This document shows, piece by piece, positions 44,199-52,907 of a DNA stretch of 64,000 bases. The DNA comes from Rikenellaceae bacterium (GTDB lineage Bacteria > Bacteroidota > Bacteroidia > Bacteroidales > Rikenellaceae): the NCBI GenBank assembly GCA_017463585.1, contig JAFTOX010000003.1, forward strand, positions 310,001-374,000, given 5' to 3'. The number at the start of each line of letters is the position of its first letter. Position 1 is the stretch's first letter. The translations under genes and the position numbers were made by a program. Under the pieces are notes generated by a model that saw nothing but the letters and a program-made list of their open reading frames with translations, was not told where the DNA came from and ran no database searches.

Positions 44199-45638
44199 AT
44201 GAGTAAGAACAAACCTTCGGTCATCGTTTCGTTTGTACCCATTGCCGTACTTGTATTGCTTTTGTATGCCGTGATTCGTGCCTTTGGCAGCGACTCATTG
44301 GAGGGCGGAAGTCAGGTGTCGTTGCTGGCTGCAAGTGCCGTTTGCGTGGCTATCGCTATGTTGCGCTATGGCGTTAAGTGGCAGACACTTGAATACGCTA
44401 TTTCGAAGAATATATACAGCGTCGGCTCGGCAATAATTATGTTGCTATTGATCGGTGCAATTGCTGGTTCGTGGATGGTGAGTGGAGTAGTTCCGTCGCT
44501 GATTTGCTACGGATTGGAGATTATGCACCCGAAGCTCTTTTTGGTGTCGAGTTGTGCAATCTCGGCAATCGTTTCAATTATGACGGGTAGCTCGTGGACC
44601 ACAATCGCAACAATCGGCGTGGCACTGATCGGCATTGGTCAGGCGCAAGGTTTCGACGAAGGGTGGATTGCGGGCGCAATCATCTCGGGCGCATATTTTG
44701 GCGATAAGATTTCGCCTCTGTCGGACACGACGGTGCTCGCTTCGTCGTCGGCCGAGACGCCGCTTTTTACCCACATTCGCTATATGATGATCACTACTGT
44801 GCCGTCGTTTAGCATTGCGCTGATAGTGTTTACGATTGTCGGATTTACGCACGAAATCAGTGACCCTGCACAGATTGCCGCATTCTCGGCGTCACTGCGC
44901 GAAACATTCAACATCACGCCGTGGTTGCTCATCGTGCCGTTGTTCACCTTGCTGCTGATCATTCGCAAACTGCCTGCGCTGATTACCCTCTTTGCGTCGT
45001 GTCTGCTGGCGGGCATTTTCCTCTGCGTGTTCCAGCCCGAAATACTTTACAATATATCTGGCAGTGAGGGATTTATGGGCGCATTCCGAGGCGTAATGCA
45101 GAGCTACTACGGTGCCACCGCAATCGAAACGGGCAATGAGGCGCTGAACGAGTTAGTTGCAACAAACGGTATGGCCGGTATGCTCCATACGGTGTGGCTG
45201 ATTGTCTGCGCAATGTGCTTCGGTGGAGTAATGGCAGGTAGTGGTATGTTGGCAAATATCACTGCGTTCTTCTTGCGTTTTGTGCGTCGAACAGTGTCGA
45301 TTGTAGCCTCGACCGTGGGAGCTGGCATATTTTGCAATATGTGCACAGGCGACCAATATCTGTCGATTATCCTCTCGTCGAATCTGTTTAAGGAGCTATA
45401 TCGCAAGCAAGGTCTTGAACCGCGTCTGCTGAGCCGTTCGGTCGAGGACTCGGCTACGGTCTGCTCGGTGCTGATTCCGTGGAACTCGTGCGGTATGACC
45501 CAATCAACCGTGCTGGGCGTATCGACCTTCGTCTATTTCCCATATTGTATCTTCAATCTGATTAGCCCTGTGATGTCGATTACTGTGGCAGCAATCGGAT
45601 ACAAGATTATCAAGAAACAGCCCGAAGCAACGGAGTAA
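44199..45638 (+). CDS. NhaC-family Na+/H+ antiporter
   Basis: A 479-residue membrane protein with about 12 helices. Family motifs include MTGSSWTTIATIGVALIGIG, GAYFGDKISPLSDTTVLASS and CTGDQYLSIILSSNLFKELY, with SVEDSATVCSVLIPWNSCG near the C-terminus. It exchanges sodium (or another ion) for protons at the inner membrane. Start taken as ATG 44199 (MSKNKPSV) rather than a GTG four codons earlier. The stop overlaps the next ATG by one base (TAATG). NhaC homologues sometimes carry malate/lactate; that alternative cannot be excluded. Confidence 0.9.
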   Translation: MSKNKPSVIVSFVPIAVLVLLLYAVIRAFGSDSLEGGSQVSLLAASAVCVAIAMLRYGVKWQTLEYAISKNIYSVGSAIIMLLLIGAIAGSWMVSGVVPSLICYGLEIMHPKLFLVSSCAISAIVSIMTGSSWTTIATIGVALIGIGQAQGFDEGWIAGAIISGAYFGDKISPLSDTTVLASSSAETPLFTHIRYMMITTVPSFSIALIVFTIVGFTHEISDPAQIAAFSASLRETFNITPWLLIVPLFTLLLIIRKLPALITLFASCLLAGIFLCVFQPEILYNISGSEGFMGAFRGVMQSYYGATAIETGNEALNELVATNGMAGMLHTVWLIVCAMCFGGVMAGSGMLANITAFFLRFVRRTVSIVASTVGAGIFCNMCTGDQYLSIILSSNLFKELYRKQGLEPRLLSRSVEDSATVCSVLIPWNSCGMTQSTVLGVSTFVYFPYCIFNLISPVMSITVAAIGYKIIKKQPEATE

Positions 45639-46531
45639 TGCGCAAACTTGCGACCATATTTGCGATTGTATTGTCGGCTGTGGCTGCGTCGGCGCAACGA
45701 CCGCCCGTTGTGATGTTCTATAATGTCGAATCGTTGTACGACACCATACCTTCGCTCTTTTACAACGATAGCGACTACACGCCCAATGGCGCACTACACT
45801 GGAATACAACACGTTACAACAACAAACTACAAACCATTGCCTCCGTCGTAGATTCGGTTGCGGCTGAGATTGTTGCGCTTGCCGAGGTCGAAAACGAGAA
45901 CGTTGTTCGTGATTTAGTGACAACACTTGGCACCGACTACAACTACATTCACCGCACGTCGAACGATTCGCGCGGTATGGATTTAGCTCTGCTCTACAAA
46001 GGCGATAAACTCTTCCCCGAGCAGATACGTATGGTCGAGTCGGGATATCGGCGTTCGTTCCTTTACGTTCGAGGTCAGTTTTGCGGTGAGCGTATCGACC
46101 TGATTGTCTGCCATCTGCCTTCACAACTCAGTCGCAAAGAGAAGCGTCTGCGTGCGCAACGTCATTTGGCAACCTTCGTCGATTCATTGCACCGTGCCGA
46201 CACTGCTGCACGAATCGTAATCGCAGGCGACTTCAACGATACTCCAAGCGCAATCACGAAACGAAAGATTATGCCCTCGTGGTGCACGCCTCTTATGCTT
46301 ACAGCCGAGCAACGTGGCGAGGGAACGATTGTCTACGATGGTCGCTGGTTGATGTACGACAACTTTTGGATCGATGCGCAAGCATTTCCGAGAGCACGTG
46401 CGCAAGTCTATATTCGTCGTGATCTGATCTCTACCGAAGGTGGTGCGCGTCCAATTCGCACATTTACATCACGAGCCTACACCGCTGGTCCAAGCGACCA
46501 CCTGCCCATAATCCTACACCTATATAAATAA
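45638..46531 (+). CDS. Exported endonuclease/exonuclease/phosphatase-family protein
   Basis: A 297-residue protein of the EEP (DNase I-like) fold with a signal peptide ending near residue 19-20 (AVAASAQ). Active-site elements are VMFYNVESLYD (Asn), LAEVENENV (metal Glu), IVCHLPSQL (His), IAGDFNDTP (Asp/Asn) and PSDHLPIIL (catalytic His). All are present, so it should be an active periplasmic nuclease or phosphodiesterase; the substrate may be nucleic acid, inositol phosphate or lipid. Last gene of the operon; the hairpin at 46537-46572 follows. Confidence 0.88.
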   Translation: MRKLATIFAIVLSAVAASAQRPPVVMFYNVESLYDTIPSLFYNDSDYTPNGALHWNTTRYNNKLQTIASVVDSVAAEIVALAEVENENVVRDLVTTLGTDYNYIHRTSNDSRGMDLALLYKGDKLFPEQIRMVESGYRRSFLYVRGQFCGERIDLIVCHLPSQLSRKEKRLRAQRHLATFVDSLHRADTAARIVIAGDFNDTPSAITKRKIMPSWCTPLMLTAEQRGEGTIVYDGRWLMYDNFWIDAQAFPRARAQVYIRRDLISTEGGARPIRTFTSRAYTAGPSDHLPIILHLYK

Positions 46532-46536
46532 TAAAA

Positions 46537-46572
46537 ACAATCCGCAGACCCGAAACCGAGCCTGCGGATTGT
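46537..46572 (-). terminator. Terminator of the kor operon (shared with the convergent operon)
   Basis: An 11-base-pair stem ACAATCCGCAG/CTGCGGATTGT. The minus-strand transcript continues TTTTATTATTT; the plus side lacks a T run. Confidence 0.8.
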
Positions 46573-46592
46573 CATTAAGTGTCGTTTGTCGC

Positions 46593-47138
46593 TTAGCGCA
46601 CCTTGCGAATGATCTCAGCACCGTGGCGGATAGCCTCCTCGTTCTGAGGCAACATCTTCCACGCACGCTCAGGCAGCGAACGCTTCAAGCCCTCGAATAC
46701 GTTTTCGAGCGTCACAACGGGGCAAACCTTCAAGTAGCCACCCAATACCAACGTATTGAACAGCTTTGCATTACCCAACTTAACGCACTCAACCGTAGCG
46801 TCGATTGTATAGACCGAAATGTCATCACGAACGGGGTGGCGCGTAATACCGTTGGTATCGTAAATCAGCGTACCGCCCGGACGAATCATCTGCTCAAACT
46901 TATCCATCGACTGCTGGTTGAGAATGATTGCCGTATCGTATTGATGAGCAATGGGCGACGAAATCTTGCGATCCGAGATCACAACCGTTACATTGGCCGT
47001 ACCACCACGCATCTCAGGACCATACGAAGGCATCCACGTAACCTCGTAATCCTGCATAACGCCCGAATAGGCCAAAATCTTACCCATCGAGAGAACACCC
47101 TGTCCTCCGAAGCCTGCTATAATAAGAGTCTCTTTCAT
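46593..47138 (-). CDS. 2-oxoacid:ferredoxin oxidoreductase gamma subunit
   Basis: A 181-residue gamma (KorC/VorA-like) subunit that binds part of the CoA/electron-transfer interface of the complex. Signatures: IIAGFGGQGVLSMGKILAY and SYGPEMRGGTANVTVVISD. The ATG at 47138 is preceded by GAGGAGG about eight bases upstream, a rare clear Shine-Dalgarno here; a longer frame from 47165 overlaps the end of the beta gene. Last gene of the korDABC-like cluster, ending at the terminator at 46537-46572. The complex oxidatively decarboxylates a 2-oxoacid to its acyl-CoA and reduces ferredoxin. 2-Oxoglutarate or a branched-chain oxoacid is likely. Confidence 0.92.
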   Translation of the reverse strand: MKETLIIAGFGGQGVLSMGKILAYSGVMQDYEVTWMPSYGPEMRGGTANVTVVISDRKISSPIAHQYDTAIILNQQSMDKFEQMIRPGGTLIYDTNGITRHPVRDDISVYTIDATVECVKLGNAKLFNTLVLGGYLKVCPVVTLENVFEGLKRSLPERAWKMLPQNEEAIRHGAEIIRKVR

Positions 47139-47154
47139 CGTCTTGTCCTCCTCG

Positions 47155-47916
47155 TTATTTAACATCTTTCAGGTCGCCCAACTGATAGAACGGCAACATA
47201 TTCTCTTCCATCCACTTGTTTGCTGCAACGGGCGACAATTTCCAACCGCTGTTGCAGGTCGAAACAACCTCCACGAGCGAGAAACCCTTACCTGCCATTG
47301 CATTCTCGAATGCCTTGCGGATCGCGGCCTTACACTTGCGCACATTGGCGGGCTTATGAACGCTCTGGCGCGTTACGTAGCAAACACCGTCCAAATGGCA
47401 AAGCATATCCGAAATCTTGTAAGGATAACCATTCAGGCGCGGATCACGACCGTAGGGAGTCGTTGCGGTCTTCATACCCAACAGGGTAGTGGGAGCCATC
47501 TGACCACCCGTCATACCATAAATAGCGTTATTGATATAGATCACTGCGATATTCTCACCACGAGCCGCTGCGTGGATCGTTTCACACGTTCCGATAGCCG
47601 ACAAATCGCCATCACCCTGATAGGTGAAGACCATCTTCTCGGGGTGAACACGCTTGATACCCGTCGCAACTGCGCAAGCACGACCGTGAGCCGCCTCGAC
47701 CCAATCAATCTCGATATAGTTATATGCAAACACGCCACAACCTACGGGCGATATGCCGATACAATCACCATCAAGCCCCATCTCCTCGACCACCTCGGCA
47801 ATCAAGTTATGGATCGTACCGTGGCTACAACCCGGGCAATAGTGCATCAGATTATCACGCAACAACTTAGGACGTGCGTGAACCAGATTCTCCTGTTTAA
47901 TTTCAACCTCTGCCAT
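47155..47916 (-). CDS. 2-oxoacid:ferredoxin oxidoreductase beta subunit
   Basis: A 253-residue thiamine-pyrophosphate-binding subunit. YCPGCSHGTIHNLIAE starts the TPP fold; VGCGVFAYNYIEID, HGRACAVATGIKRVHPE and the Mg/TPP motif YQGDGDLSAIGTCETIHAA...NNAIYGMTGGQ follow. The GDGD...NN spacing is intact. Gaps of five bases to the alpha gene and 16 to the gamma gene mark a single transcript. Sequence style is closer to 2-oxoglutarate/isovalerate ferredoxin oxidoreductases than to pyruvate:ferredoxin oxidoreductase, but substrate choice is not certain. Confidence 0.94.
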   Translation of the reverse strand: MAEVEIKQENLVHARPKLLRDNLMHYCPGCSHGTIHNLIAEVVEEMGLDGDCIGISPVGCGVFAYNYIEIDWVEAAHGRACAVATGIKRVHPEKMVFTYQGDGDLSAIGTCETIHAAARGENIAVIYINNAIYGMTGGQMAPTTLLGMKTATTPYGRDPRLNGYPYKISDMLCHLDGVCYVTRQSVHKPANVRKCKAAIRKAFENAMAGKGFSLVEVVSTCNSGWKLSPVAANKWMEENMLPFYQLGDLKDVK

Positions 47917-47921
47917 AGCCT

Positions 47922-49019
47922 TTACTTATTAATGATTTTCTCTTTCAATGCTTCCAAAACTTCACCCGGTGAGTACATCATACCGCCCTGACGGCCATAG
48001 TGCTCAACCTTAGTGCGTCCATTAACTGCCAAACGGACGTCCTCAACCATCTGACCTGCATTCAACTCGACGCTCAGGAATCCCTTAACACCACGCTCTG
48101 CCAACTCCTCGATCGGTTTCTTCGGGAAGGGGTAGAGGGTAATCGGGCGCAACAGACCGAGCTTAATGCCCTCAGCGCGTGCCAACTCAACCGTCGCCGA
48201 GCAGATACGTGCCGACGAGCCGAACGCAACGATCACATATTCAGCGTCGTCGCAATCGATCATCTCGTAACGAACCTCGTTCTCCTCCATAGCCTTATAT
48301 TTAGCCTGCAAACGCTTGTTGATCACCTCCATAGCCTCCGACTGCAATTCGAGCGAGGTAACCACATTGCGAGGACGACGCTCCTCACCGCGACCACACG
48401 CTGCCCAATCCTTGCACTCCTCGGCGATATACTCGTTGGTCTTGCGATCGCGCTGCGGAGCCAGCACCACCTTCTCCATCATCTGACCGATAGCACCATC
48501 GGCCAAAATCATTGCGGGATTGCGATACTTGAACGCCAGATCGAACGCATCAGCCACAAAATCGTTCATCTCCTGCACCGAGCTGGGAGCCAACACGATC
48601 AAATGGAAATCGCCGTGGCCACCGCCCTTACAAGCCTGAAAATAGTCGCCCTGCGAAGGCTGGATAGTACCCAGACCCGGACCACCACGCTGGCAGTTCA
48701 CGATCAAACAAGGCAGCTCAGCACCAGCCAAATAGCTCAAACCCTCACTCATAAGGCTGATACCGGGGCTCGACGACGATGTCATCACGCGCTTACCCGT
48801 TGCAGCAGCACCATATACCATATTAATAGACGCAACCTCTGACTCAGCCTGCAAAACGACCATACCGGTCGATTCCCACGGTTTGAGCTCCATCAAGGTC
48901 TCCATCACCTCCGACTGCGGGGTGATAGGGTAGCCGAAGTAGGCATCACAGCCATAACGAATCGCTGCGTGTGCAATTACCTCGTTACCCTTCATCAATT
49001 TAACTTCGTCCTTTTTCAT
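47922..49019 (-). CDS. 2-oxoacid:ferredoxin oxidoreductase alpha subunit (VorB/KorA-like)
   Basis: A 365-residue alpha subunit. KLMKGNEVIAHAAIRYGCDA, then YFGYPITPQSEVMETL, is the diagnostic start. VLQAESEVASINMVYGAAATG supplies the TPP-activating Glu; RGGPGLGTIQPSQGDY and LRPITLYPFPKKPIEEL follow. The ATG at 49019 is preferred: a 35-codon longer frame overlaps the ferredoxin gene and is unconserved. Four bases after the ferredoxin gene. Bacteroidales annotate this form as 3-methyl-2-oxobutanoate dehydrogenase subunit VorB; 2-oxoglutarate activity is equally plausible. Confidence 0.94.
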   Translation of the reverse strand: MKKDEVKLMKGNEVIAHAAIRYGCDAYFGYPITPQSEVMETLMELKPWESTGMVVLQAESEVASINMVYGAAATGKRVMTSSSSPGISLMSEGLSYLAGAELPCLIVNCQRGGPGLGTIQPSQGDYFQACKGGGHGDFHLIVLAPSSVQEMNDFVADAFDLAFKYRNPAMILADGAIGQMMEKVVLAPQRDRKTNEYIAEECKDWAACGRGEERRPRNVVTSLELQSEAMEVINKRLQAKYKAMEENEVRYEMIDCDDAEYVIVAFGSSARICSATVELARAEGIKLGLLRPITLYPFPKKPIEELAERGVKGFLSVELNAGQMVEDVRLAVNGRTKVEHYGRQGGMMYSPGEVLEALKEKIINK

Positions 49020-49023
49020 AGCT

Positions 49024-49251
49024 TTACTCGAATTTTTGACGATAAACCGTGATACAGCTATCGGGACAGATGATCGAGCAGCTTGCGCAACCCGTACACT
49101 GATCGGGATTAGCCATCTCGGCATAATTATAACCGCGACTATTTACCTCGGTAGCCAGACGCATCACATCGAACGGACACGACGCTACGCAGACCTCACA
49201 GCCCTTGCATCGCTCACGATCAATGATAATTGTTCCTTTAATTTTAGCCAT
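49024..49251 (-). CDS. Ferredoxin-like delta subunit with two [4Fe-4S] clusters
   Basis: A 75-residue protein with two CxxCxxCxxxCP motifs: CKGCEVCVASCP and CTGCASCSIICP. It is the electron-accepting delta (KorD/VorD-like) subunit of the oxidoreductase, encoded first in the cluster and separated from alpha by four bases and from the DUF1015 gene by 19 bases. It passes electrons to soluble ferredoxin. ATG at 49251. Confidence 0.95.
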   Translation of the reverse strand: MAKIKGTIIIDRERCKGCEVCVASCPFDVMRLATEVNSRGYNYAEMANPDQCTGCASCSIICPDSCITVYRQKFE

Positions 49252-49270
49252 AGTAGTCTTTATCTCTTGT

Positions 49271-50509
49271 TTAGAACGTGTGAATCACAACACCTGAACG
49301 CAATTTAGGCTCGAACCAAGTTGTCTTGGGAGGCATAATGTTGCCCGTATCAGCGATGTCAATCAACTGCTTCATCGAAACGGGATAAAGCGCGAAGGCA
49401 ACCTTCATCTCGCCACTATCAACTCTACGCTTCAACTCGCCCAAACCGCGGATACCACCCACGAAATCGATACGTTTCGACGTACGCAAATCCTCAATGC
49501 CCAAAATCTTGTCGAGCACCAGATCTGACAGAACGGTTACGTCCAGCACACCGATCGGGTCGTTATCGTCATAGGTACCCTCCTTTGCAGTCAGGCTGTA
49601 CCACTTGCCCTCCAAATACATCGAGAAGTTGTGCAGTGCATCGGGTTTATAGATCTCCTCGCCCTTGCACTCAACCACGAACGACTCATTCAGTTTCTCC
49701 AACAACTCGTCGGGTGTCAAACCGTTCAAATCGCGCACTACGCGGTTGTAGTCAATGATTGCCAGCTGGTTGTCGGGGAACGTAACTGCCAGGAAATAGC
49801 AATACTCCTCCTCGCCCGTATGGTTCGGATTATCCTTCATACGCTCCTGACCCACGCGAGCAGCAGCAGCCGTACGATGATGACCATCAGCAACATACAG
49901 CGCAGGAATCGACGCAAAGATCTCGGTAATACGATCATTCACCGCCTTATCCTTAACGGGCCACATATGATGACCAAAGCCATCGGCCGCAACGAAATCA
50001 TACTCAGGCTCCTCGTTCTCAACAATTGACTTAACGATCGCGTCGATCTCCTCATTTGCGGGATAAGCAAAGAATACGGGTTCAATGTTCGCGCTCTGGT
50101 TATTGACGTGAATCATACGATCCTCCTCCTTATCGGGACGAGTCAGCTCGTGCTTCTTGATTGCACCCGAAAGATAGTCCTCAAAATGGCAGCACATAGC
50201 CAAACCATACTGCGTACGACCGTCCATAGTCTGGGCGTAGATGTAGTAACGCTCCTCGTCGTCCTGCACCAACCAGCCCTCATCGCGCCAACGACGGAAA
50301 TTCTCGACCGCCTTCTCATAGACGGGCTGCGAATGCTCGTCAGCGATCGGATCGAAGTCGATCTCGGGTTTGATAATGTGCAACAACGATCGCTCGGTTG
50401 CCTCGGCCTTAGCCTCAACCGAATTTAGAACGTCATAGGGACGCGATGCCACCTCGGCAGCATATTCGCGTGGCGGGCGAACCGCCTTGAACGGTTTAAT
50501 TTTAACCAT
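49271..50509 (-). CDS. DUF1015-family protein
   Basis: A 412-residue cytoplasmic protein of the DUF1015 family, with no signal or membrane segment. Conserved motifs are IKPFKAVRPP at the start, SRPYDVL (22-28), KKHELTRPDKEEDR (118-131) and ALYVADGHHRTAAA (204-217). The DGHHR motif recalls the ParB/sulfiredoxin-like fold, whose members include ATP-hydrolysing proteins and a free-serine kinase. No function is established for DUF1015 that I can cite with confidence. Position between serA and the oxidoreductase genes on one strand suggests a role in serine, phosphoserine or oxoacid metabolism (inference). Preceded by an intercistronic hairpin at 50531-50562. Confidence 0.85.
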   Translation of the reverse strand: MVKIKPFKAVRPPREYAAEVASRPYDVLNSVEAKAEATERSLLHIIKPEIDFDPIADEHSQPVYEKAVENFRRWRDEGWLVQDDEERYYIYAQTMDGRTQYGLAMCCHFEDYLSGAIKKHELTRPDKEEDRMIHVNNQSANIEPVFFAYPANEEIDAIVKSIVENEEPEYDFVAADGFGHHMWPVKDKAVNDRITEIFASIPALYVADGHHRTAAAARVGQERMKDNPNHTGEEEYCYFLAVTFPDNQLAIIDYNRVVRDLNGLTPDELLEKLNESFVVECKGEEIYKPDALHNFSMYLEGKWYSLTAKEGTYDDNDPIGVLDVTVLSDLVLDKILGIEDLRTSKRIDFVGGIRGLGELKRRVDSGEMKVAFALYPVSMKQLIDIADTGNIMPPKTTWFEPKLRSGVVIHTF

Positions 50510-50530
50510 TGTTTTATCTGTTTTAAGGTT

Positions 50531-50562
50531 ACACGTGTTCGAGCCTCAACCCGAACACGTGT
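50531..50562 (-). other. Intercistronic hairpin between serA and the DUF1015 gene
   Basis: An 11-base-pair stem ACACGTGTTCG/CGAACACGTGT with a ten-base loop. No T run follows on the minus strand, so it is not a standard terminator. It could set the relative mRNA level of serCA versus downstream genes. Confidence 0.6.
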
Positions 50563-50575
50563 TATTGGTAGTTAA

Positions 50576-51505
50576 TTATTTGTTTACTTGGAACTGCACG
50601 TCGCCCTTCTCGAAGAAACCGACAATCTGTGTTGCTGCTGCTACTGCGGCATTGATATTTGCCTCAGCAGTCTCGGCTCCCATCTTCTTAGGAGTTGCAA
50701 ATACACGATTGCCAAACTTCTCCTTCATCTCCTCGATACGAACGGGAGCGATATCGGTTACATACTTCAAGTCGGGACGCTCCTCGAAGGCGCGAATCAA
50801 ACCCTCCTCATCAACCAACTCCTTACGAGCAGTATTGACCAACACGCCACCCGCAGGCATCAGCTTAATAAGGTCGTAGCCGATCATACCCTTAGTATCG
50901 GGCGTTGCGGGCATATGCAACGAGATGAAATTACTCTCCGAGAACATCTGTTCGAGCGAATCGTCACGGCGCAAATGCTTTGCATACAAACGCACCTTAT
51001 TGGGATTCGGACGCGAATAGACGTGAACATACATACCGAAGCCGTCAGCCACATCGGCAACAATGCGACCAATTGCGCCATAAGCCACGATACCCAGACG
51101 CTTGCCACGCAGCTCCATACCCGTACCAGGATTGAAGGCGTTACGTGCCATAAATACCATCATTGCGATCGTAAGCTCAGCCACTGCATTAGCATTCTGG
51201 CCGGGGGTATTCATCACCACCACGCCACGCTCGGTTGCAGCCGCCAAATCAACATTGTCGTAGCCGGCACCCGCACGCACCACAATCTTCAAATTGGGCG
51301 CAGCCGCCAACACCTCAGCCGTAACCTTATCGCTACGGATAATCAGCGCATCAACATCAGCAACAGCCTCCAACAGCTGAGCTTTATCGGTATATTTTTC
51401 GAGCATTTTCAGCTCGTAGCCGGCCTTCTCGATCACCTCGCGAATACCATCTACTGCCTTTTTGGCGAACGGCTTTTCGGTCGCCACCAAAACTCTCTTT
51501 GTCAT
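50576..51505 (-). CDS. serA: D-3-phosphoglycerate dehydrogenase, short (type III) form
   Basis: First step of serine synthesis, oxidising 3-phosphoglycerate with NAD. The 309 residues lack any ACT or allosteric domain, so it is the short type III form. The nucleotide fold includes KRLGIVAYGAIGRIVADVA. Catalytic R227 is in VNTARKEL. The usual catalytic His of TPHxGA is replaced by Lys (ATPKKMGAETAEA, K273/K274), a substitution known in the Entamoeba/Bacteroides-type enzymes. The ATG at 51505 starts MTKRVLVATE; a frame back to 51598 is unconserved. Follows serC by 108 bases, with a possible extra promoter in the gap. Confidence 0.94.
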   Translation of the reverse strand: MTKRVLVATEKPFAKKAVDGIREVIEKAGYELKMLEKYTDKAQLLEAVADVDALIIRSDKVTAEVLAAAPNLKIVVRAGAGYDNVDLAAATERGVVVMNTPGQNANAVAELTIAMMVFMARNAFNPGTGMELRGKRLGIVAYGAIGRIVADVADGFGMYVHVYSRPNPNKVRLYAKHLRRDDSLEQMFSESNFISLHMPATPDTKGMIGYDLIKLMPAGGVLVNTARKELVDEEGLIRAFEERPDLKYVTDIAPVRIEEMKEKFGNRVFATPKKMGAETAEANINAAVAAATQIVGFFEKGDVQFQVNK

Positions 51506-51562
51506 ATTCAATGAATAATAATAAGTAATCGAGTCGCGCTCATTCTGAGGCTGGGGTTTGAC

Positions 51563-51570
51563 CAAATTTA
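51563..51570 (-). promoter_or_regulatory. Possible internal promoter -7 element for serA
   Basis: TAAATTTG on the minus strand in the serC-serA gap, 57 bases before the serA ATG; no -33 box. May give serA and downstream genes extra expression. Confidence 0.35.
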
Positions 51571-51613
51571 CAAACATATCCTGTCCCATAGCGAACAACT
51601 CCCTTACGTTGAT

Positions 51614-52687
51614 TTATTTTACGTGTAACTTTTCGAACTCCTGCATTGTTGCAACCAGAGCCTCAACACTCTCCTTAGGCAGAGCATTGTAGCACGATGC
51701 GCGGAAACCGCCAACCAAGCGATGACCCTTGATGCCCACCATACCACGCTCCTTGGCAAATTCCATAAATTCGGGAGCCAGAGCCTCATACTCGGGATTC
51801 ATCACGAAGCAGATGTTCATCAACGAACGATCCTCCTTCTCAGCCGTACCGCGGAACAACGGGTTGCGATCAATCTCAGCGTAGAGCAGCTCTGCCTTCT
51901 CCTTATTGCGACAATAGATCTCCTCAACACCACCAATGCTCTTGATCCACTTCAACGTCTCACGAATTACATAGACGGGGAATACGGGGGGAGTATTGAA
52001 CATCGAGTTGTTGTTCATATGGTTACGATAATCAACCATCGAAGGCAGTGCGCGCGACACCTTGCCCACGATATCCTCACGAATAATTGCAAAGGTTGCA
52101 CCTGCGGGGCCCAAGTTCTTCTGCGCACCACCATAGATCATTGCATACTTCGTTACATCAACCGGACGGCTCAAAATATCCGAGCTCATATCGGCAATCA
52201 GATTCACAGGCGAGTCGATATCGGTGTGATACTCCGTACCATAAATCGTGTTATTGGTCGTAATGTGCAGATAGTCCAGATCAGCGGGAATCTCTACATT
52301 CTTGGGGATATAGGTAAAATTGCGATCCTCCGACGACGCCAACACCTCAACTGCACCAAAGTTCTTAGCCTCTTTGATAGCCTTCTTCGACCAGACGCCC
52401 GTATTGATATAACCAGCCTTGGTTTCAAGCAGGTTGTAGGGGATGTGGAAGAATTGGGTCGAGGCGCCACCGCCAACAAAGATCACTTTATAGTTTTCGG
52501 GGATATTCAGCAACTCACGGAACAACGCCACTGCATCGTCCATTACAGCATCAAACTCTTTGCTACGGTGTGAGATTTCGAGAATAGAGAGGCCCAAGCC
52601 ATCAAAATCGAGAACAGCAGCTGCTGCCTTTTCGATCACTTCGCGAGGCAGGATCGAAGGTCCTGCATTGAAATTGTGCTTTTTCAT
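51614..52687 (-). CDS. serC: Phosphoserine aminotransferase
   Basis: PLP enzyme converting 3-phosphohydroxypyruvate and glutamate to phosphoserine; SerC also serves pyridoxal phosphate synthesis. The 357 residues equal the family norm. [13 protein letters not shown] starts it. [20 protein letters not shown] binds phosphate, the PLP Lys lies in [14 protein letters not shown], and [17 protein letters not shown] closes the active site. First gene of the serC-serA-DUF1015-oxidoreductase array, with a strong promoter (52790-52820) and ~95-base leader. No serB is visible in the window. Confidence 0.96.
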   Translation of the reverse strand: MKKHNFNAGPSILPREVIEKAAAAVLDFDGLGLSILEISHRSKEFDAVMDDAVALFRELLNIPENYKVIFVGGGASTQFFHIPYNLLETKAGYINTGVWSKKAIKEAKNFGAVEVLASSEDRNFTYIPKNVEIPADLDYLHITTNNTIYGTEYHTDIDSPVNLIADMSSDILSRPVDVTKYAMIYGGAQKNLGPAGATFAIIREDIVGKVSRALPSMVDYRNHMNNNSMFNTPPVFPVYVIRETLKWIKSIGGVEEIYCRNKEKAELLYAEIDRNPLFRGTAEKEDRSLMNICFVMNPEYEALAPEFMEFAKERGMVGIKGHRLVGGFRASCYNALPKESVEALVATMQEFEKLHVK

Positions 52688-52789
52688 AACTTAATTGTTA
52701 GATTTTCAACTATTTTATTTAGTATTTTTCATTTATATCATTCGAGCAGTTTCAAACTGTAAGCAAACATTTATCTATTCTGCGACTTA

Positions 52790-52820
52790 CAAATTTAGGA
52801 ATTTATTTCGGTTTGTGCAA
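52790..52820 (-). promoter_or_regulatory. Promoter for serC
   Basis: Minus-strand TTGC (52817-52820), 19 bases, TAAATTTG (52790-52797). The leader to the serC ATG is about 95 bases, AT-rich, with one small dyad (CAGTTTGAAACTG) and no riboswitch I recognise. Confidence 0.72.
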
Positions 52821-52873
52821 CATCATTCTCAACTTTTTTGTGGCAAATACAGTCTTTTATGAGATTTTTAACG

Positions 52874-52881
52874 TACCTTTG
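52874..52881 (+). promoter_or_regulatory. Promoter -7 element of the yicC-gmk-nadD-ddl operon
   Basis: TACCTTTG, 26 bases before the yicC ATG. -33 box unclear. Confidence 0.55.
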
Positions 52882-52907
52882 CGAAAAAGAAAACATAAAC
52901 ACGCAAT

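Noticed and set aside
52688..52907. Riboswitch in the serC leader or serC-yicC gap
   Set aside because: AT-rich with only a small dyad; promoters for both genes account for the gap and no known riboswitch core is recognisable.
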